Shown here in pieces: positions 1-8,111 of a DNA stretch of 64,000 bases. Position 1 is the stretch's first letter, and every line of letters begins with the position of its first letter. Origin of the DNA: DASXRA01 sp036506155. Lineage in GTDB: Bacteria; Actinomycetota; Actinomycetes; Mycobacteriales; Jatrophihabitantaceae. Position numbers and translations under genes: made by a program. Below the pieces are notes generated by a model, which was not told the origin of the DNA, did not search any database, and saw only the letters and a list, made by a program, of their open reading frames with translations. Where the stretch lies: the NCBI GenBank assembly GCA_036506155.1, contig DASXSF010000121.1:1-64000 (forward strand). The letters are read 5' to 3'.

Positions 1-699
1 CGCCGATGCAGATCCATACCCACGACCTGCCGACCCTCGTACTGTTCGCTCATAAGGGGCCTCCTTCGTCGAGACGCGAACACCCCGAGAATCGCTCGGG
101 AGTCCACGAGGAGCGAGGCCCCGCTCCTTCATCGCATCAACAACGGCGACGTGGCCAACCTCGAGAACCTGTTCCTGCTCATCGACGGCCTCGGCAACGA
201 CGACTCCTATGCGGTGTACAGCGCGGTGCAGTGCACCGACGTGCAGTGGCCGCAACAGTGGAGCACGTGGGCGCGGGACAACTGGGCGACCTTCGCCGGC
301 GCACCGTTCGAGACCTGGGCCAACGCCTGGTACAACGCGCCGTGCCTGTTCTGGCCGGCCCGGGCGCACCAGCCGGTGACCGTCGACGGCCGGCGGGTGA
401 GCAGCGCGCTCCTTATCGACCAGACCCTCGACGCACCCACCCCGTTCGAGGGCAGCCTCGAGGTCCGCCAGCTGTTCCCGAACTCGAGTCTGATCGCGCT
501 GCCCGGCGGCACGACACACGGCAGCTCGCTCTCCGGTGACACCTGCCTCGACGACCAGGTCGCTGCCTACCTCGCGGACGGCACCCTTCCGCCCCGCCGG
601 CCGGGCGACGGACCGGACACGACCTGCGCCCCGCCACCCATGCCGGTGCCGAGTACAGAGGCGGCTGCCCCGGCGGTCGGTAGTTTGCTGGTGCGATAG
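1..699 (+). CDS. TAP-like alpha/beta hydrolase, C-terminal part (cut by window start)
   Basis: This is the C-terminal portion of a secreted-peptidase-like alpha/beta hydrolase of the tripeptidyl aminopeptidase (TAP/S33) type. The frame is open from base 1, but protein-like sequence is only convincing from about base 100. The segment around 415-545 carries the typical TAP C-terminal pattern: LLIDQTLDAPTPFEG with the acid residue, then a THG histidine, then a conserved Cys (DTCLDDQVAAYLADGTLP). The tail after about 600 is Pro/Ala-rich. The nucleophile serine and any signal peptide lie outside the window. The first 100 bases look less protein-like, so a lesion there is possible. The exact substrate cannot be given. 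Confidence 0.7.
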   Translation, partial: RRCRSIPTTCRPSYCSLIRGLLRRDANTPRIARESTRSEAPLLHRINNGDVANLENLFLLIDGLGNDDSYAVYSAVQCTDVQWPQQWSTWARDNWATFAGAPFETWANAWYNAPCLFWPARAHQPVTVDGRRVSSALLIDQTLDAPTPFEGSLEVRQLFPNSSLIALPGGTTHGSSLSGDTCLDDQVAAYLADGTLPPRRPGDGPDTTCAPPPMPVPSTEAAAPAVGSLLVR

Positions 700-763
700 A
701 GCGGCGATACTGTGCCGGCATGGTGGTGCCGGCACCAATCGGCCCGTTCCTGCGGCCGTCCGG

Positions 764-1759
764 GTGAGTATCTACGGGCGGCACCGGTTGCACCTGCGGG
801 TCGGCGATCCCGGTGCACTCAACGTGACGCTGGTCAAGGCGCCGCACCTATCGCTTCTCTTGTTGCTGACCGCAGGCTCCGGGCCGTCTGCGGTCGGGCG
901 GACGGCCCGCGCGGCGCGAGCGTCGGTGCGGGGATCCGGCCGCTTCGGCCTGGCGCCGATACTGGCGTCGGCACAACGTGTGTTTCCGGACGTCGCCGCG
1001 ACGCCCATTCCGCCGGCCACTGACGTCTCGGTCACAGAGCAGGTGCAGCGACTGCACGATCTACCCGACGAGGCGCTCGTCGCGGACCTGACGAATGCCT
1101 TCGGGCCGGATCTGCCGCCGGCGTGGCGCCCAGCCGCCGAGCTGCCCCGCCGCTGGTTGGACTCGTACGCCGCAGCAACGCTGGACGCGTGGTCGGCGGT
1201 CTCGCCGAGGTGGCAGCGGGCGCAGCCGCTGCTCGACGTGGAGGCCCGTCGGGTCGGCGCGGCCGTGGTGCGGGGTAGTACCGACGTGCTGCTGAACACA
1301 CTGCATCCGCGGATTCGGTATGAGTACGGCGAGATCTGGGTGCCGGCCACCCGCGAGGCCACGGTCGGGCTCGACGGACGGCGGCTGGTGCTGATTCCGA
1401 CGATCGCCGGTCCGATTTTCCGGCTCGTCGGCTTTGACCTGCCCGATGTCGTCTACCTCGCCTACCCGGTGCGCGGTCAGGCCGGTCTCGGAGAGAACGG
1501 AGCGAAAATCGCGGATCCGGGTAGGCGCCCGCTGGGTCAAGTGTTGGGGCGCGCACGTGCCGACGTGCTCCAGGCGGCCGGCCGCCCGATAAGCATGGGC
1601 GAACTCGCTGCCGCAACGGGGTGCAGCCCGCGCATGACCACCTATCACGCCGGCCAACTCGAGGCCGCGGGCCTCATCGTGCGCGAGCGGCGGGGTCAGT
1701 CGGTCTGGGTCAGCCGCACCGCGCGTGGCCACGACCTCGTCGAACTGCTCAGCATCTGA
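764..1759 (+). CDS. ArsR-type winged-helix transcriptional regulator
   Basis: Predicted DNA-binding regulator of 331 residues with a large uncharacterised N-terminal region and a C-terminal winged helix. The C-terminal 80 residues contain LGRARADVLQAAGRPISMGE followed by a recognition helix (CSPRMTTYHAGQLEAAGLIV) and a wing, matching ArsR/HTH_20 proteins of actinomycetes. I chose the GTG at 764 because the product then begins VSIYGRHRLHLRVGD, as in this family; the frame is open further upstream, but that part is Arg/Pro-rich and not protein-like. The gene ends four bases before the convergent ANTAR gene. The ligand and targets are unknown. Confidence 0.7.
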   Translation: MSIYGRHRLHLRVGDPGALNVTLVKAPHLSLLLLLTAGSGPSAVGRTARAARASVRGSGRFGLAPILASAQRVFPDVAATPIPPATDVSVTEQVQRLHDLPDEALVADLTNAFGPDLPPAWRPAAELPRRWLDSYAAATLDAWSAVSPRWQRAQPLLDVEARRVGAAVVRGSTDVLLNTLHPRIRYEYGEIWVPATREATVGLDGRRLVLIPTIAGPIFRLVGFDLPDVVYLAYPVRGQAGLGENGAKIADPGRRPLGQVLGRARADVLQAAGRPISMGELAAATGCSPRMTTYHAGQLEAAGLIVRERRGQSVWVSRTARGHDLVELLSI

Positions 1760-1762
1760 TCG

Positions 1763-3022
1763 CTAAGTGGTGGCTTGCTCGGGTTCCTCGCCGGTCTGGC
1801 TGATCCGAGCGGCGATGTCGCGCAGCTTCAGGTGTGTCTGCTGCGACGCGGCGATGAGACGCTTGAACGCCGCGTCCTCGTCGATCTTGTGACGTTCCAT
1901 CAGAATGCCGACGGCCTGCCCGATCTGCTGCCGGCTGGCCACCGCCCGGCGCAGATTGAACACCTTGTCGGCGTGCGATATCGCGAGGCTGGCCCGGGCC
2001 GCGAACACCGGCGCGACGAGCTCGGCGATCGGGGTGAACGCGTGCGGTTCGTCGGAGTACAGGTTGAGTGTGCCGGAGCCGCCACGCAGCACCGGAAGTT
2101 CGCAGACGAGCAGGCTGCGCATACCCAGCCCGCTGGCCCGCGCAGCGAATCGTGGCCAGTGCGGGTCCTCGCGAAGATCGTCAATTCGACGCATGCGGCG
2201 GTCGGCGATCACCTCGAGGATCGGGCCGTCGCCGAGGTCGATCTGCGCGTGGTCGCAGCTGGACGCGATGTCATCCGTGGCTGCTGCAGTGCGCAGTTTG
2301 CCGCCCTTGCTCGAGATCGTCACGCTCGCCTGCTGCGCATGTGGGATCCACCGCCGGCTCAGCTCGACCACATGGGTGAGCAGCAGTTCCGGATCGTCGT
2401 CCGGCGACAGCTCGGCGGCGAGGTCCGCACGGGCCAGCGACAGCAGCTGACCCAGCTCGGACTGCTCGACGCCGCTGTGTGGTGCGCCCACCAGCCGCAG
2501 CAGCGGCGACGCTTCGGCGGGTATCAGCTCCCAGCGCAGCAGCGCGGCGCCTGACTGCGGTTCGGTGCGCAGCTGGACGTTCACCCGCAGTTCGATGTCC
2601 TCGCCGCCGTTGCGGAGGGTCACCCGTTCGGTCTGCGGCTCGCCCACCACCGAGGCACGGCTGATCAGGGCACGGATGCTGCGGCGCGACTCGGGCGGGA
2701 ACTTGGTGGCGATGGGCCGGCGCTGGTAGGGCGGCAATGCCTGGGCGAACAGCTGCCACGCCGCCTGGTTTGCATCCAGGATGATGCCCTGGGGGTCGGT
2801 GATCACATATGCGACGGATGCGCCGCCGAACAGTAGCTCGTTGCGCGCCGCAGCCGATGCGAGCTCGAGCCGGACGGCCGCGAGCTCCTCGTACTGAGTA
2901 CGCAGTTCCTCGTCGGCGCTGAGCAGTTCTTCGCGCATCCCGGTGGCGTCGTCGCCGGCCTCCACTGCGGATCCGGCGTGCTCGGCCTGAGTTTCTTCTT
3001 CGAATTCCCGTCCGGCCATCAT
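1763..3022 (-). CDS. PAS-GAF-ANTAR RNA-binding antiterminator/sensor protein
   Basis: A 419-residue regulator. An N-terminal acidic coiled segment is followed by a PAS-like domain (around FGGASVAYVITDPQGIILDA), a GAF domain in the middle, and a C-terminal ANTAR domain (ASRQQIGQAVGILMERHKID with the following three-helix pattern). ANTAR domains bind paired RNA hairpins to prevent termination, and GAF-ANTAR proteins are abundant in actinomycetes. The start at 3022 is supported by AGGGAG eight bases upstream of ATGATG; the open frame further upstream is spurious. It lies on the same strand downstream of a universal stress gene, after a 248-base gap in which I see no other gene. Its RNA targets and signal are not evident. 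Confidence 0.85.
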   Translation of the reverse strand: MMAGREFEEETQAEHAGSAVEAGDDATGMREELLSADEELRTQYEELAAVRLELASAAARNELLFGGASVAYVITDPQGIILDANQAAWQLFAQALPPYQRRPIATKFPPESRRSIRALISRASVVGEPQTERVTLRNGGEDIELRVNVQLRTEPQSGAALLRWELIPAEASPLLRLVGAPHSGVEQSELGQLLSLARADLAAELSPDDDPELLLTHVVELSRRWIPHAQQASVTISSKGGKLRTAAATDDIASSCDHAQIDLGDGPILEVIADRRMRRIDDLREDPHWPRFAARASGLGMRSLLVCELPVLRGGSGTLNLYSDEPHAFTPIAELVAPVFAARASLAISHADKVFNLRRAVASRQQIGQAVGILMERHKIDEDAAFKRLIAASQQTHLKLRDIAARISQTGEEPEQATT

Positions 3023-3270
3023 CAGAGCTCCCTGCGCAGCCTCATAAGACGCGGGATGCTCTCTAACCCTGCGCGTAGTGTTGTCGCTGCCGCGTCGCAC
3101 CGCAACTCGGTACGGCGCGCGGCGGTGGCACGGTAAACGCTGCGTGGACAGCCGCACTACGGTGAGTCGATGTCGAGCAGCCCGGTCCGGCAACTTCGGC
3201 AGCCAGGCTGTCGATGCCGGACTCGGGAACGTGCTGGTGAGGGCAGGAAACCGCTGGAGCCGCGTCCGGG

Positions 3271-4113
3271 TCAGGCCGCGGCGACCGGAACGTCGCGACG
3301 CCGGCCCACCACGACCACCGGGCACGGCACGCGATGCAGGATCGCCGACGGCACCGGGCCGAGGCGGGTGCTCCAACGGTCGTCGCTGTGGTGGCAGCCG
3401 ACGACGAGGAGCACGGCGTCGCGGGCGGCGGCGAGCAGGGCCTCCGCCGGCTCGGCAGTGACGAGATCCGGTTCGACCCGTGCGCCCGGATAGCGCTCGA
3501 GCAGTGGCGCAAGATCACGGGGCAGCACCGCCGCGCGATTGACGGCAGCCGATTCATGCCCGGCTCGGACGGCGACGACCGTGGCATCACGGCGGACCGC
3601 CTCTTCAAGAGCGAACTCCAGAGCGGCGCGGCCCGACACGGTGGCGGAGACGCCGACGACGAGGCGCGAAGCGGGTGCGCCGCCGCCGTTCAACACCGGC
3701 TGATCGGGCACGACCGCGACGGGGCAGTGCGCGTGCGGCGCGACCCGGTGACTGACCGACCCCAGGATGCTCGCGAGATTGCCGCCCAGGCCGTGCGTAC
3801 CGACGACGAGCAGGTCTGCGTCGCCACTCAGGACGACCAGCGTGTCGGCAGCGGGCTCGTGGCTCAGCATGGTCGTCACCGCGACCCCTGGTTGGCGCGC
3901 GGACGCTGCGGCGGCGTGCGCGCCCAGCAGCCGCTCCCCGAATTCGTCGAGGGCACGGGGCGAAGGCGCGCCGGCGGTGGCTACCGCAGCGCCGTCAGGG
4001 GCATGCACGATCAGCAACGTGCGTCGGCGGAGCCGGCACTCGTCGACTGCCCAGAGAAGCGCGGTGCGCGCGCCGACGGATCCGTCGACGCCGACAACGA
4101 TTCGGTTGGTCAC
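3271..4113 (-). CDS. Universal stress protein, tandem UspA domains
   Basis: A 280-residue protein of two UspA domains. The first begins NRIVVGVDGSVGARTAL and ends with an ATP-binding pattern (GTHGLGGNLASILGSVSHRV). The second is less conserved in its ATP loop. Tandem USPs of this kind are core members of the mycobacterial DosR regulon (for example Rv2623 and Rv2005c). The frame opens at a GTG at 4170, but a DosR-like box occupies 4148-4167, so I prefer the GTG at 4113, from which the product starts VTNRIVVGVDGS. No clear ribosome-binding site precedes this GTG, so a leaderless mRNA is possible. It is downstream of devR on the same strand. Confidence 0.85.
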   Translation of the reverse strand: MTNRIVVGVDGSVGARTALLWAVDECRLRRRTLLIVHAPDGAAVATAGAPSPRALDEFGERLLGAHAAAASARQPGVAVTTMLSHEPAADTLVVLSGDADLLVVGTHGLGGNLASILGSVSHRVAPHAHCPVAVVPDQPVLNGGGAPASRLVVGVSATVSGRAALEFALEEAVRRDATVVAVRAGHESAAVNRAAVLPRDLAPLLERYPGARVEPDLVTAEPAEALLAAARDAVLLVVGCHHSDDRWSTRLGPVPSAILHRVPCPVVVVGRRRDVPVAAA

Positions 4114-4147
4114 GCCACCAAGGGTGGCTGCGCCGGCGGAGGCGCCG

Positions 4148-4167
4148 TCAGGGCCGGACGTCCCGAA
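4148..4167 (-). promoter_or_regulatory. DosR/DevR-like box upstream of universal stress gene
   Basis: Minus-strand sequence TTCGGGACGTCCGGCCCTGA, a 20-base partial dyad that follows the mycobacterial DosR consensus (TTSGGGACTWWAGTCCCSAA) closely in its left half. On the plus strand the core reads GGGCC-GGAC-GTCCC. The centre is about 44 bases from the chosen GTG start at 4113. The box before the second USP gene (8749) is nearly identical. Confidence 0.65.
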
Positions 4168-4250
4168 CACGGAGGCTCCAAGGTCTGTCCCGGGCCGTCA
4201 AGAACGAAACCACAAAGCGATGACCGCTTGCGCGAAAAGCTCAGGCGGCG

Positions 4251-4913
4251 TCAGGTCTCGCGATGTTGCGCGCCGTAGACGGCAGCCTGAGTGCGCCGCT
4301 GCAGGCCGAGCTTGGCGAGCAGTGCCGACACGTAGTTCTTGACGGTCTTCTCGGCAAGGAACAGCCGTTCGCCGATCTGCCGATTGGTGAGCCCTTCGGC
4401 AATGAGATCAAGGATCTCCCGTTCCCGCTCGGTCAGCGAGGCGAGCCGCTCGTCACGTGGTGCCGGGTTCCGCAGGCGGGCGAGCAGCCGCTCCGTTACT
4501 AACGGGTCGAGCAGCGACTTGCCCGCGGCGACCTGACGGATCGCGTCGACGAGGGAGGTTCCGCGAATCTGCTTGAGCAGATAGCCGGCCGCCCCCGCCA
4601 TGACGGCAGCGAAGATCGCGTCCTCGTCGTCGTACGAGGTCAGGATCAGGCAGCGCACACTCGGCTGAGACGAGCGGATATCACGGCATACGTCGATGCC
4701 GCTGCCGTCCGGGAGCCGGGCGTCAAGCACCGCGACATCGGGCTGGACGGCGGGGATGCGGCGCAGCGCCTCGGCAGCCGTGCCGGCCTCGCCGACCACC
4801 GTGATGTCGGGTTCGGCGTCGAGCAGGTCGGCAATGCCTCGGCGGACGATCTCGTGATCGTCGAGGAGGAAGACGCGCACCGGGGGTTGGGTCACTTCAG
4901 CGGGATCGTCCAT
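4251..4913 (-). CDS. devR: DevR/DosR-like NarL-family response regulator
   Basis: A 220-residue two-component regulator. The receiver domain (residues about 13-130) has the acidic pair DD at 18-19, the phosphoacceptor Asp64 (VAVLDARLPDGSG) and the switch region LTSYDDEDAI. A LuxR-type helix-turn-helix occupies about 150-210 (LTEREREILDLIAEGLTNRQ, then EKTVKNYVSALLAKLGL), with the family's lysine-rich recognition helix. It overlaps the upstream kinase gene by 22 bases, which implies translational coupling and a cognate pair. By family and context it should bind the GGGmC-N4-GTCCC boxes seen nearby. The symbol is by homology of architecture, not a database match. Confidence 0.85.
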   Translation of the reverse strand: MDDPAEVTQPPVRVFLLDDHEIVRRGIADLLDAEPDITVVGEAGTAAEALRRIPAVQPDVAVLDARLPDGSGIDVCRDIRSSQPSVRCLILTSYDDEDAIFAAVMAGAAGYLLKQIRGTSLVDAIRQVAAGKSLLDPLVTERLLARLRNPAPRDERLASLTEREREILDLIAEGLTNRQIGERLFLAEKTVKNYVSALLAKLGLQRRTQAAVYGAQHRET

Positions 4914-6607
4914 CGCAGGTGCGTCCCTTCATGCTCAGGCAGCGTCAATGATCCACCGTAACGTTCGGCGCGCCGGGCGAGGTTCGCCAGGCCGCTGCTG
5001 CGCCGGCTCTCGCCGATGCCGACGCCGTTGTCGGTGACATCTACGGTGAGCTCGGCGGGGGTGGCCGTAACCTCCACCTCGGCCGCGCTCGCGTGGGCGT
5101 GGCGGGCGATGTTGCTGAGTCCTTCGCGGACAACAGCGATCAGGTCCGCGGCGAGGTCGTCGGCGACGATGGTGTCGACCGCCCCGGTGAACCGCAGCGC
5201 CGGGCTGAAGCCGAGCGCCGGGGCGACCTCATCGGCCACGCCGACGACCTGACTGCGGACCGTGCTGGACTGCGGGGCGAGCGGGCCACGCAGTTCGAAG
5301 ATCGTGGTGCGGATCTGCCGAATCGTCTCGTCGAGATCGTCGACGACTCTGTTCAGCCGGCTCGCGCCGCTGTCGGTGCCGACGCCGGCGGCCATGCTCT
5401 GCACGGTGAGCCCGGCGGCGAACAGGCGCTGGATGACGTGGTCGTGCAGGTCGCGGGCGATGCGATCCCGGTCCTCGAGAAGCATCATGCGCTGCTGGTC
5501 GGCGCGCGCATCGGCGAGTTCGAGTGCCACAGCGGCGTGCTGGGCGAACGTGGTGGCAATGTCGAGATCGGCTTCGTTGAACCGGCGCCGCCCCGGCACC
5601 CGTGCCACGAGCACCGCGCCGCGGCTGCGCTTGGTCGCCAGCAGCGGCAACGCCATCATCGGGCCGACAGGCGTCAGTTCGGCGAGGTGCACGGTGTAGG
5701 TCTCCTGCTGCGTTACGTCGCCGATGAGCACGGGGCGGCCCGTGTTGATCGCCACCCCCGCGATCGTGTCCTCGACCGGATATGTGAGGGCCGTGAGCTG
5801 CGCCGCGTGCTCGCCGGTGGCCACCTCGACCATGAGCCGGCGCTGGTCCGCCGTCGGCAGGACGACGGCGACGACGTCCGCATCGGCCATCTCGTGCAGC
5901 CGGCGGGCAATCACCGACAGAGGCGGCTCACCCTCGCTCGAGAGCAGCTGGCGGGTGATCTCCGTCGACGCCTCGAGCCATCGCTGCCGGCGGCCGGCCT
6001 CCGCGTAGAGCCGCGCATTGTCGATCGCGCTCGCGGCGGTTGCGGCAAGCGCGGCGACCAGTTCCTCGTCCTCGGCTGTGAACGGGCCGCCCGCGCGCTC
6101 GGTGAGATAGAGGTTGCCGTAGACCTCGTCCCTGATGCGGATCGGCACCCCGAGAAAGCTGCGCATCTGGGGGTGCCCCTCGGGAAAGCCGGCCGATCGC
6201 GGGTCGTCGGCCAGGTTGGCCAACCTGATCGGATGCGGATCGTCGATGAGTGCGCCGAGCAGGCCCTTGCCCTCGGGCAGATGCCCGATGCGGGCAACCC
6301 TGTCCTCGTCCACGCCGACGTGGATGAACTGCTCCAGGCCGCCGTCCGGGCCGAGCACGCCGAGCGCGGTGTAGCGCGCCTGGACGAGGTCGCGGGCAGC
6401 CTCGGCGATCCGGCGCAGCACGACAGGCAGGGCCAGATCGCCGATGATCAGCCGATTGGCGCGCAGCAAACCGCGCAGGCGATCCCGCGCGGCCACGACG
6501 TCCTGTGCCTGATCGATCAACTGGGTGAGCAGCTGATCAAGTTCGAGCCGCGGGGCGGCCGAGTAGTCGGCCAGCGGTTCGGCGCGATCGTCACCCGGCA
6601 TGCTCAC
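4892..6607 (-). CDS. devS: DevS/DosS-like GAF-GAF oxygen/redox sensor histidine kinase
   Basis: A 571-residue kinase close to the length of mycobacterial DevS (578). Order: N-terminal helix, GAF-A (about 60-205), GAF-B (about 225-370), HisKA_3 dimerisation domain with phospho-His388 (RDRIARDLHDHVIQRLFAAG), then HATPase_c (NGVGIG). In GAF-A, His145 in GHPQMRSFLGVPIRIRDE aligns with the DevS haem ligand His149, and Tyr167 in YGNLYLTE aligns with distal Tyr171. This supports haem binding and O2/NO/CO sensing. It starts at a GTG (6607) only 39 bases after the nitroreductase gene, so nitroreductase-devS-devR probably form one operon. No transmembrane segments are visible, so a soluble sensor is expected. 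Confidence 0.88.
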   Translation of the reverse strand: MSMPGDDRAEPLADYSAAPRLELDQLLTQLIDQAQDVVAARDRLRGLLRANRLIIGDLALPVVLRRIAEAARDLVQARYTALGVLGPDGGLEQFIHVGVDEDRVARIGHLPEGKGLLGALIDDPHPIRLANLADDPRSAGFPEGHPQMRSFLGVPIRIRDEVYGNLYLTERAGGPFTAEDEELVAALAATAASAIDNARLYAEAGRRQRWLEASTEITRQLLSSEGEPPLSVIARRLHEMADADVVAVVLPTADQRRLMVEVATGEHAAQLTALTYPVEDTIAGVAINTGRPVLIGDVTQQETYTVHLAELTPVGPMMALPLLATKRSRGAVLVARVPGRRRFNEADLDIATTFAQHAAVALELADARADQQRMMLLEDRDRIARDLHDHVIQRLFAAGLTVQSMAAGVGTDSGASRLNRVVDDLDETIRQIRTTIFELRGPLAPQSSTVRSQVVGVADEVAPALGFSPALRFTGAVDTIVADDLAADLIAVVREGLSNIARHAHASAAEVEVTATPAELTVDVTDNGVGIGESRRSSGLANLARRAERYGGSLTLPEHEGTHLRWTIPLK

Positions 6608-6646
6608 ACGGTAGCCGTCGCATTGTCCGTCGGTCAGCGGCCGGGA

Positions 6647-7639
6647 TCACGGCGATTCGGACAGGACGTCCACGAGCCGGCGTCGCCGCGATGCGGGTGT
6701 CTTCGGGGCATGACCGATCCGCAGCAGTACGTGCGGGTTCATGTCGAGCCCGAGCTCCTTGCGCAGTAGGTGACGGGCGCGCGGCACCTCGATCACCTGC
6801 GTGAACAGGCTTGCTGCATAGCCGGAGAGCGTCGCCTCCAGCAGTACGCGCTCGAGCGCTTCTCCGGCCCGCAACCATGCGGCCGGCCGGTCGGCCGGGG
6901 TGCCGAGCAGCAGCAGGCACTGGTTCATGCTCGACCGAGTGTTGCTTGGCAGCCAGCCCATACCGCTCGTGTCGAAGTCGCGGATCGGGATGTCGTCGCC
7001 CGCACCGCCGCTCACGTGCGGGACCGCGATGGCGGGTACGCCGTCGCGGCGGCTCGCGTCCGCGCTCGTCCAGGCACGAATCTCGGCGCGGTAGGCGGGG
7101 TCGGCGTTCTCCTCCCGGTCCGCTTCCTGCATCAATCGCGCTGTCACCGCGCGATGTTCGGGCGCGGTGATCTCGAACAGCTCCGCCTGCTCGGCCGCCG
7201 CGGCGACTACCAGGTCGCGCACCACCTCGGGGGGCACCGGGTCGTCGCTGAAGCGGCGCCGGTTGGACTGGCGGTGCTCGATGACCGGGTCCAGCCTGCC
7301 CAGCGACCGCCAGTCGACGGGTTCGTCGCCAATGCATACCCGGGCCAGCAGGGCGGGACGCGCCGGGTCAGGTAAGCGTCTCACCACAGCGTCGTGGCCC
7401 CCTCCGGCGAGCGCGGCCCGCGCGTTGAACAGCGCGCAACCGCAGCTGATCAGCAGCTGCCGCCCGCTCGGGTCGAGAACGCGAAGCTGCCGCGTGCGAT
7501 CCGCGTGGATCTCGAGCGTGTCGGGCCCAATCACGAAACGCCACGGCTGGGTGTTGTGCACAGATGGCGCCAACGTGGCGCGCACCGCCGCCTGCCGCAG
7601 CGCCTGCGCCCATGGCCGGGCTGGGGTGGTTGTGGTCAT
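6647..7639 (-). CDS. Acg-family nitroreductase-like flavoprotein
   Basis: A 330-residue protein of the Acg family (Mycobacterium tuberculosis Rv2032/Rv3127/Rv3131 type), related to nitroreductases but with no known catalytic activity in several members. Family signatures are the N-terminal APSVHNTQPWRF, the RQLRVLDPSGRQLLISCGCA block and the EHRQSNRRRFSD segment. The start at 7639 has AGGAGC at a proper distance. The frame extends upstream to 8233 but that portion is a shadow. It is the first gene of a presumed operon with the downstream kinase and regulator, and a DosR-like box lies about 67 bases upstream of its start. Acg proteins are typical hypoxia-induced DosR members. Confidence 0.85.
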   Translation of the reverse strand: MTTTTPARPWAQALRQAAVRATLAPSVHNTQPWRFVIGPDTLEIHADRTRQLRVLDPSGRQLLISCGCALFNARAALAGGGHDAVVRRLPDPARPALLARVCIGDEPVDWRSLGRLDPVIEHRQSNRRRFSDDPVPPEVVRDLVVAAAAEQAELFEITAPEHRAVTARLMQEADREENADPAYRAEIRAWTSADASRRDGVPAIAVPHVSGGAGDDIPIRDFDTSGMGWLPSNTRSSMNQCLLLLGTPADRPAAWLRAGEALERVLLEATLSGYAASLFTQVIEVPRARHLLRKELGLDMNPHVLLRIGHAPKTPASRRRRLVDVLSESP

Positions 7640-7699
7640 CGTAAGCTCCTTGCCTCGCGCGTTGGCTCTACGATCGCTGCCCCGGCGGCTCGCAGTCAG

Positions 7700-7713
7700 A
7701 GGGCGAAGGTCCC
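7700..7713 (-). promoter_or_regulatory. Candidate DosR-like box before Acg-devS-devR operon
   Basis: Plus-strand AGGGC-GAAG-GTCCC: one perfect half (GTCCC) and one weak half. The centre is about 67 bases from the nitroreductase ATG. The minus strand has TAGAGC at 7670-7665 as a possible -10. If correct, the sensor-regulator pair would be autoregulated, as the mycobacterial devRS operon is. It is weaker than the boxes at 4148, 8749 and 9540. Confidence 0.4.
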
Positions 7714-7772
7714 CCGCGAGAGGGTCCAGCGACCACCTGTCCCGGGACCGACCGGCGCGCGACACTTGAGGC

Positions 7773-8105
7773 GTGATCAGCTGCTTGGTACGCGACGTCG
7801 AGGACGTGTCGCGGGTGCTGGTCGAGGACGACGGCCACCCGATCGCGCACGTCGACGTCAGCGGCCACGGCGCGGTCGTCGACCTGCGCTTCAGCGTCAA
7901 CGCCGGGCACCTGGCGGTGGGGGCTCGCCGTCTGCTGGTGGACGCCGCCTTCGACCTGCCCCTGCTCAAAGAGCCGCGCCTCGTGCACGCGACGCTGCCG
8001 CTGGGCGACGTCGACCTGCTGACCGGCCTGCGCAGCCATTGCACGCACCTCGACACCCGGGCCGCCGGCGCGACGTGCCTGGTCGAGGGGGACGTTTCGC
8101 GCTGA
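7773..8105 (+). CDS. Small conserved-looking protein of unknown function in dormancy island
   Basis: A 110-residue protein starting at a GTG (MISCLVRDVEDVSRVLVEDD). It has alternating hydrophobic beta-like stretches (HPIAHVDVSGHGAVVDLRFS) and three Cys, but no signal peptide or membrane segment. I do not recognise the family. It is divergent from the Acg gene and convergent with the acetate-kinase-like gene, and 10 bp of perfect dyad (GTCCCGGGAC, 7739-7748) lies upstream. Codon use is like its neighbours (GC-rich third positions), which supports that it is real. The location suggests a role in the same stress response, but this is inference. Confidence 0.55.
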   Translation: MISCLVRDVEDVSRVLVEDDGHPIAHVDVSGHGAVVDLRFSVNAGHLAVGARRLLVDAAFDLPLLKEPRLVHATLPLGDVDLLTGLRSHCTHLDTRAAGATCLVEGDVSR

Positions 8106-8111
8106 GCCGGG

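Noticed and set aside
6..539. Long Arg/Pro/His-rich frame over the hydrolase gene
   Set aside because: Its composition is that of a shifted frame of GC-rich coding DNA, and the hydrolase motifs are in frame 1.
4114..4170. Upstream GTG start for the first universal stress gene
   Set aside because: It would place a DosR-like box in the coding sequence; the family start fits the GTG at 4113.
7739..7748. GTCCCGGGAC as a DosR-like box
   Set aside because: The half-sites are in the opposite order (GTCCC first) and abut without the four-base spacer.
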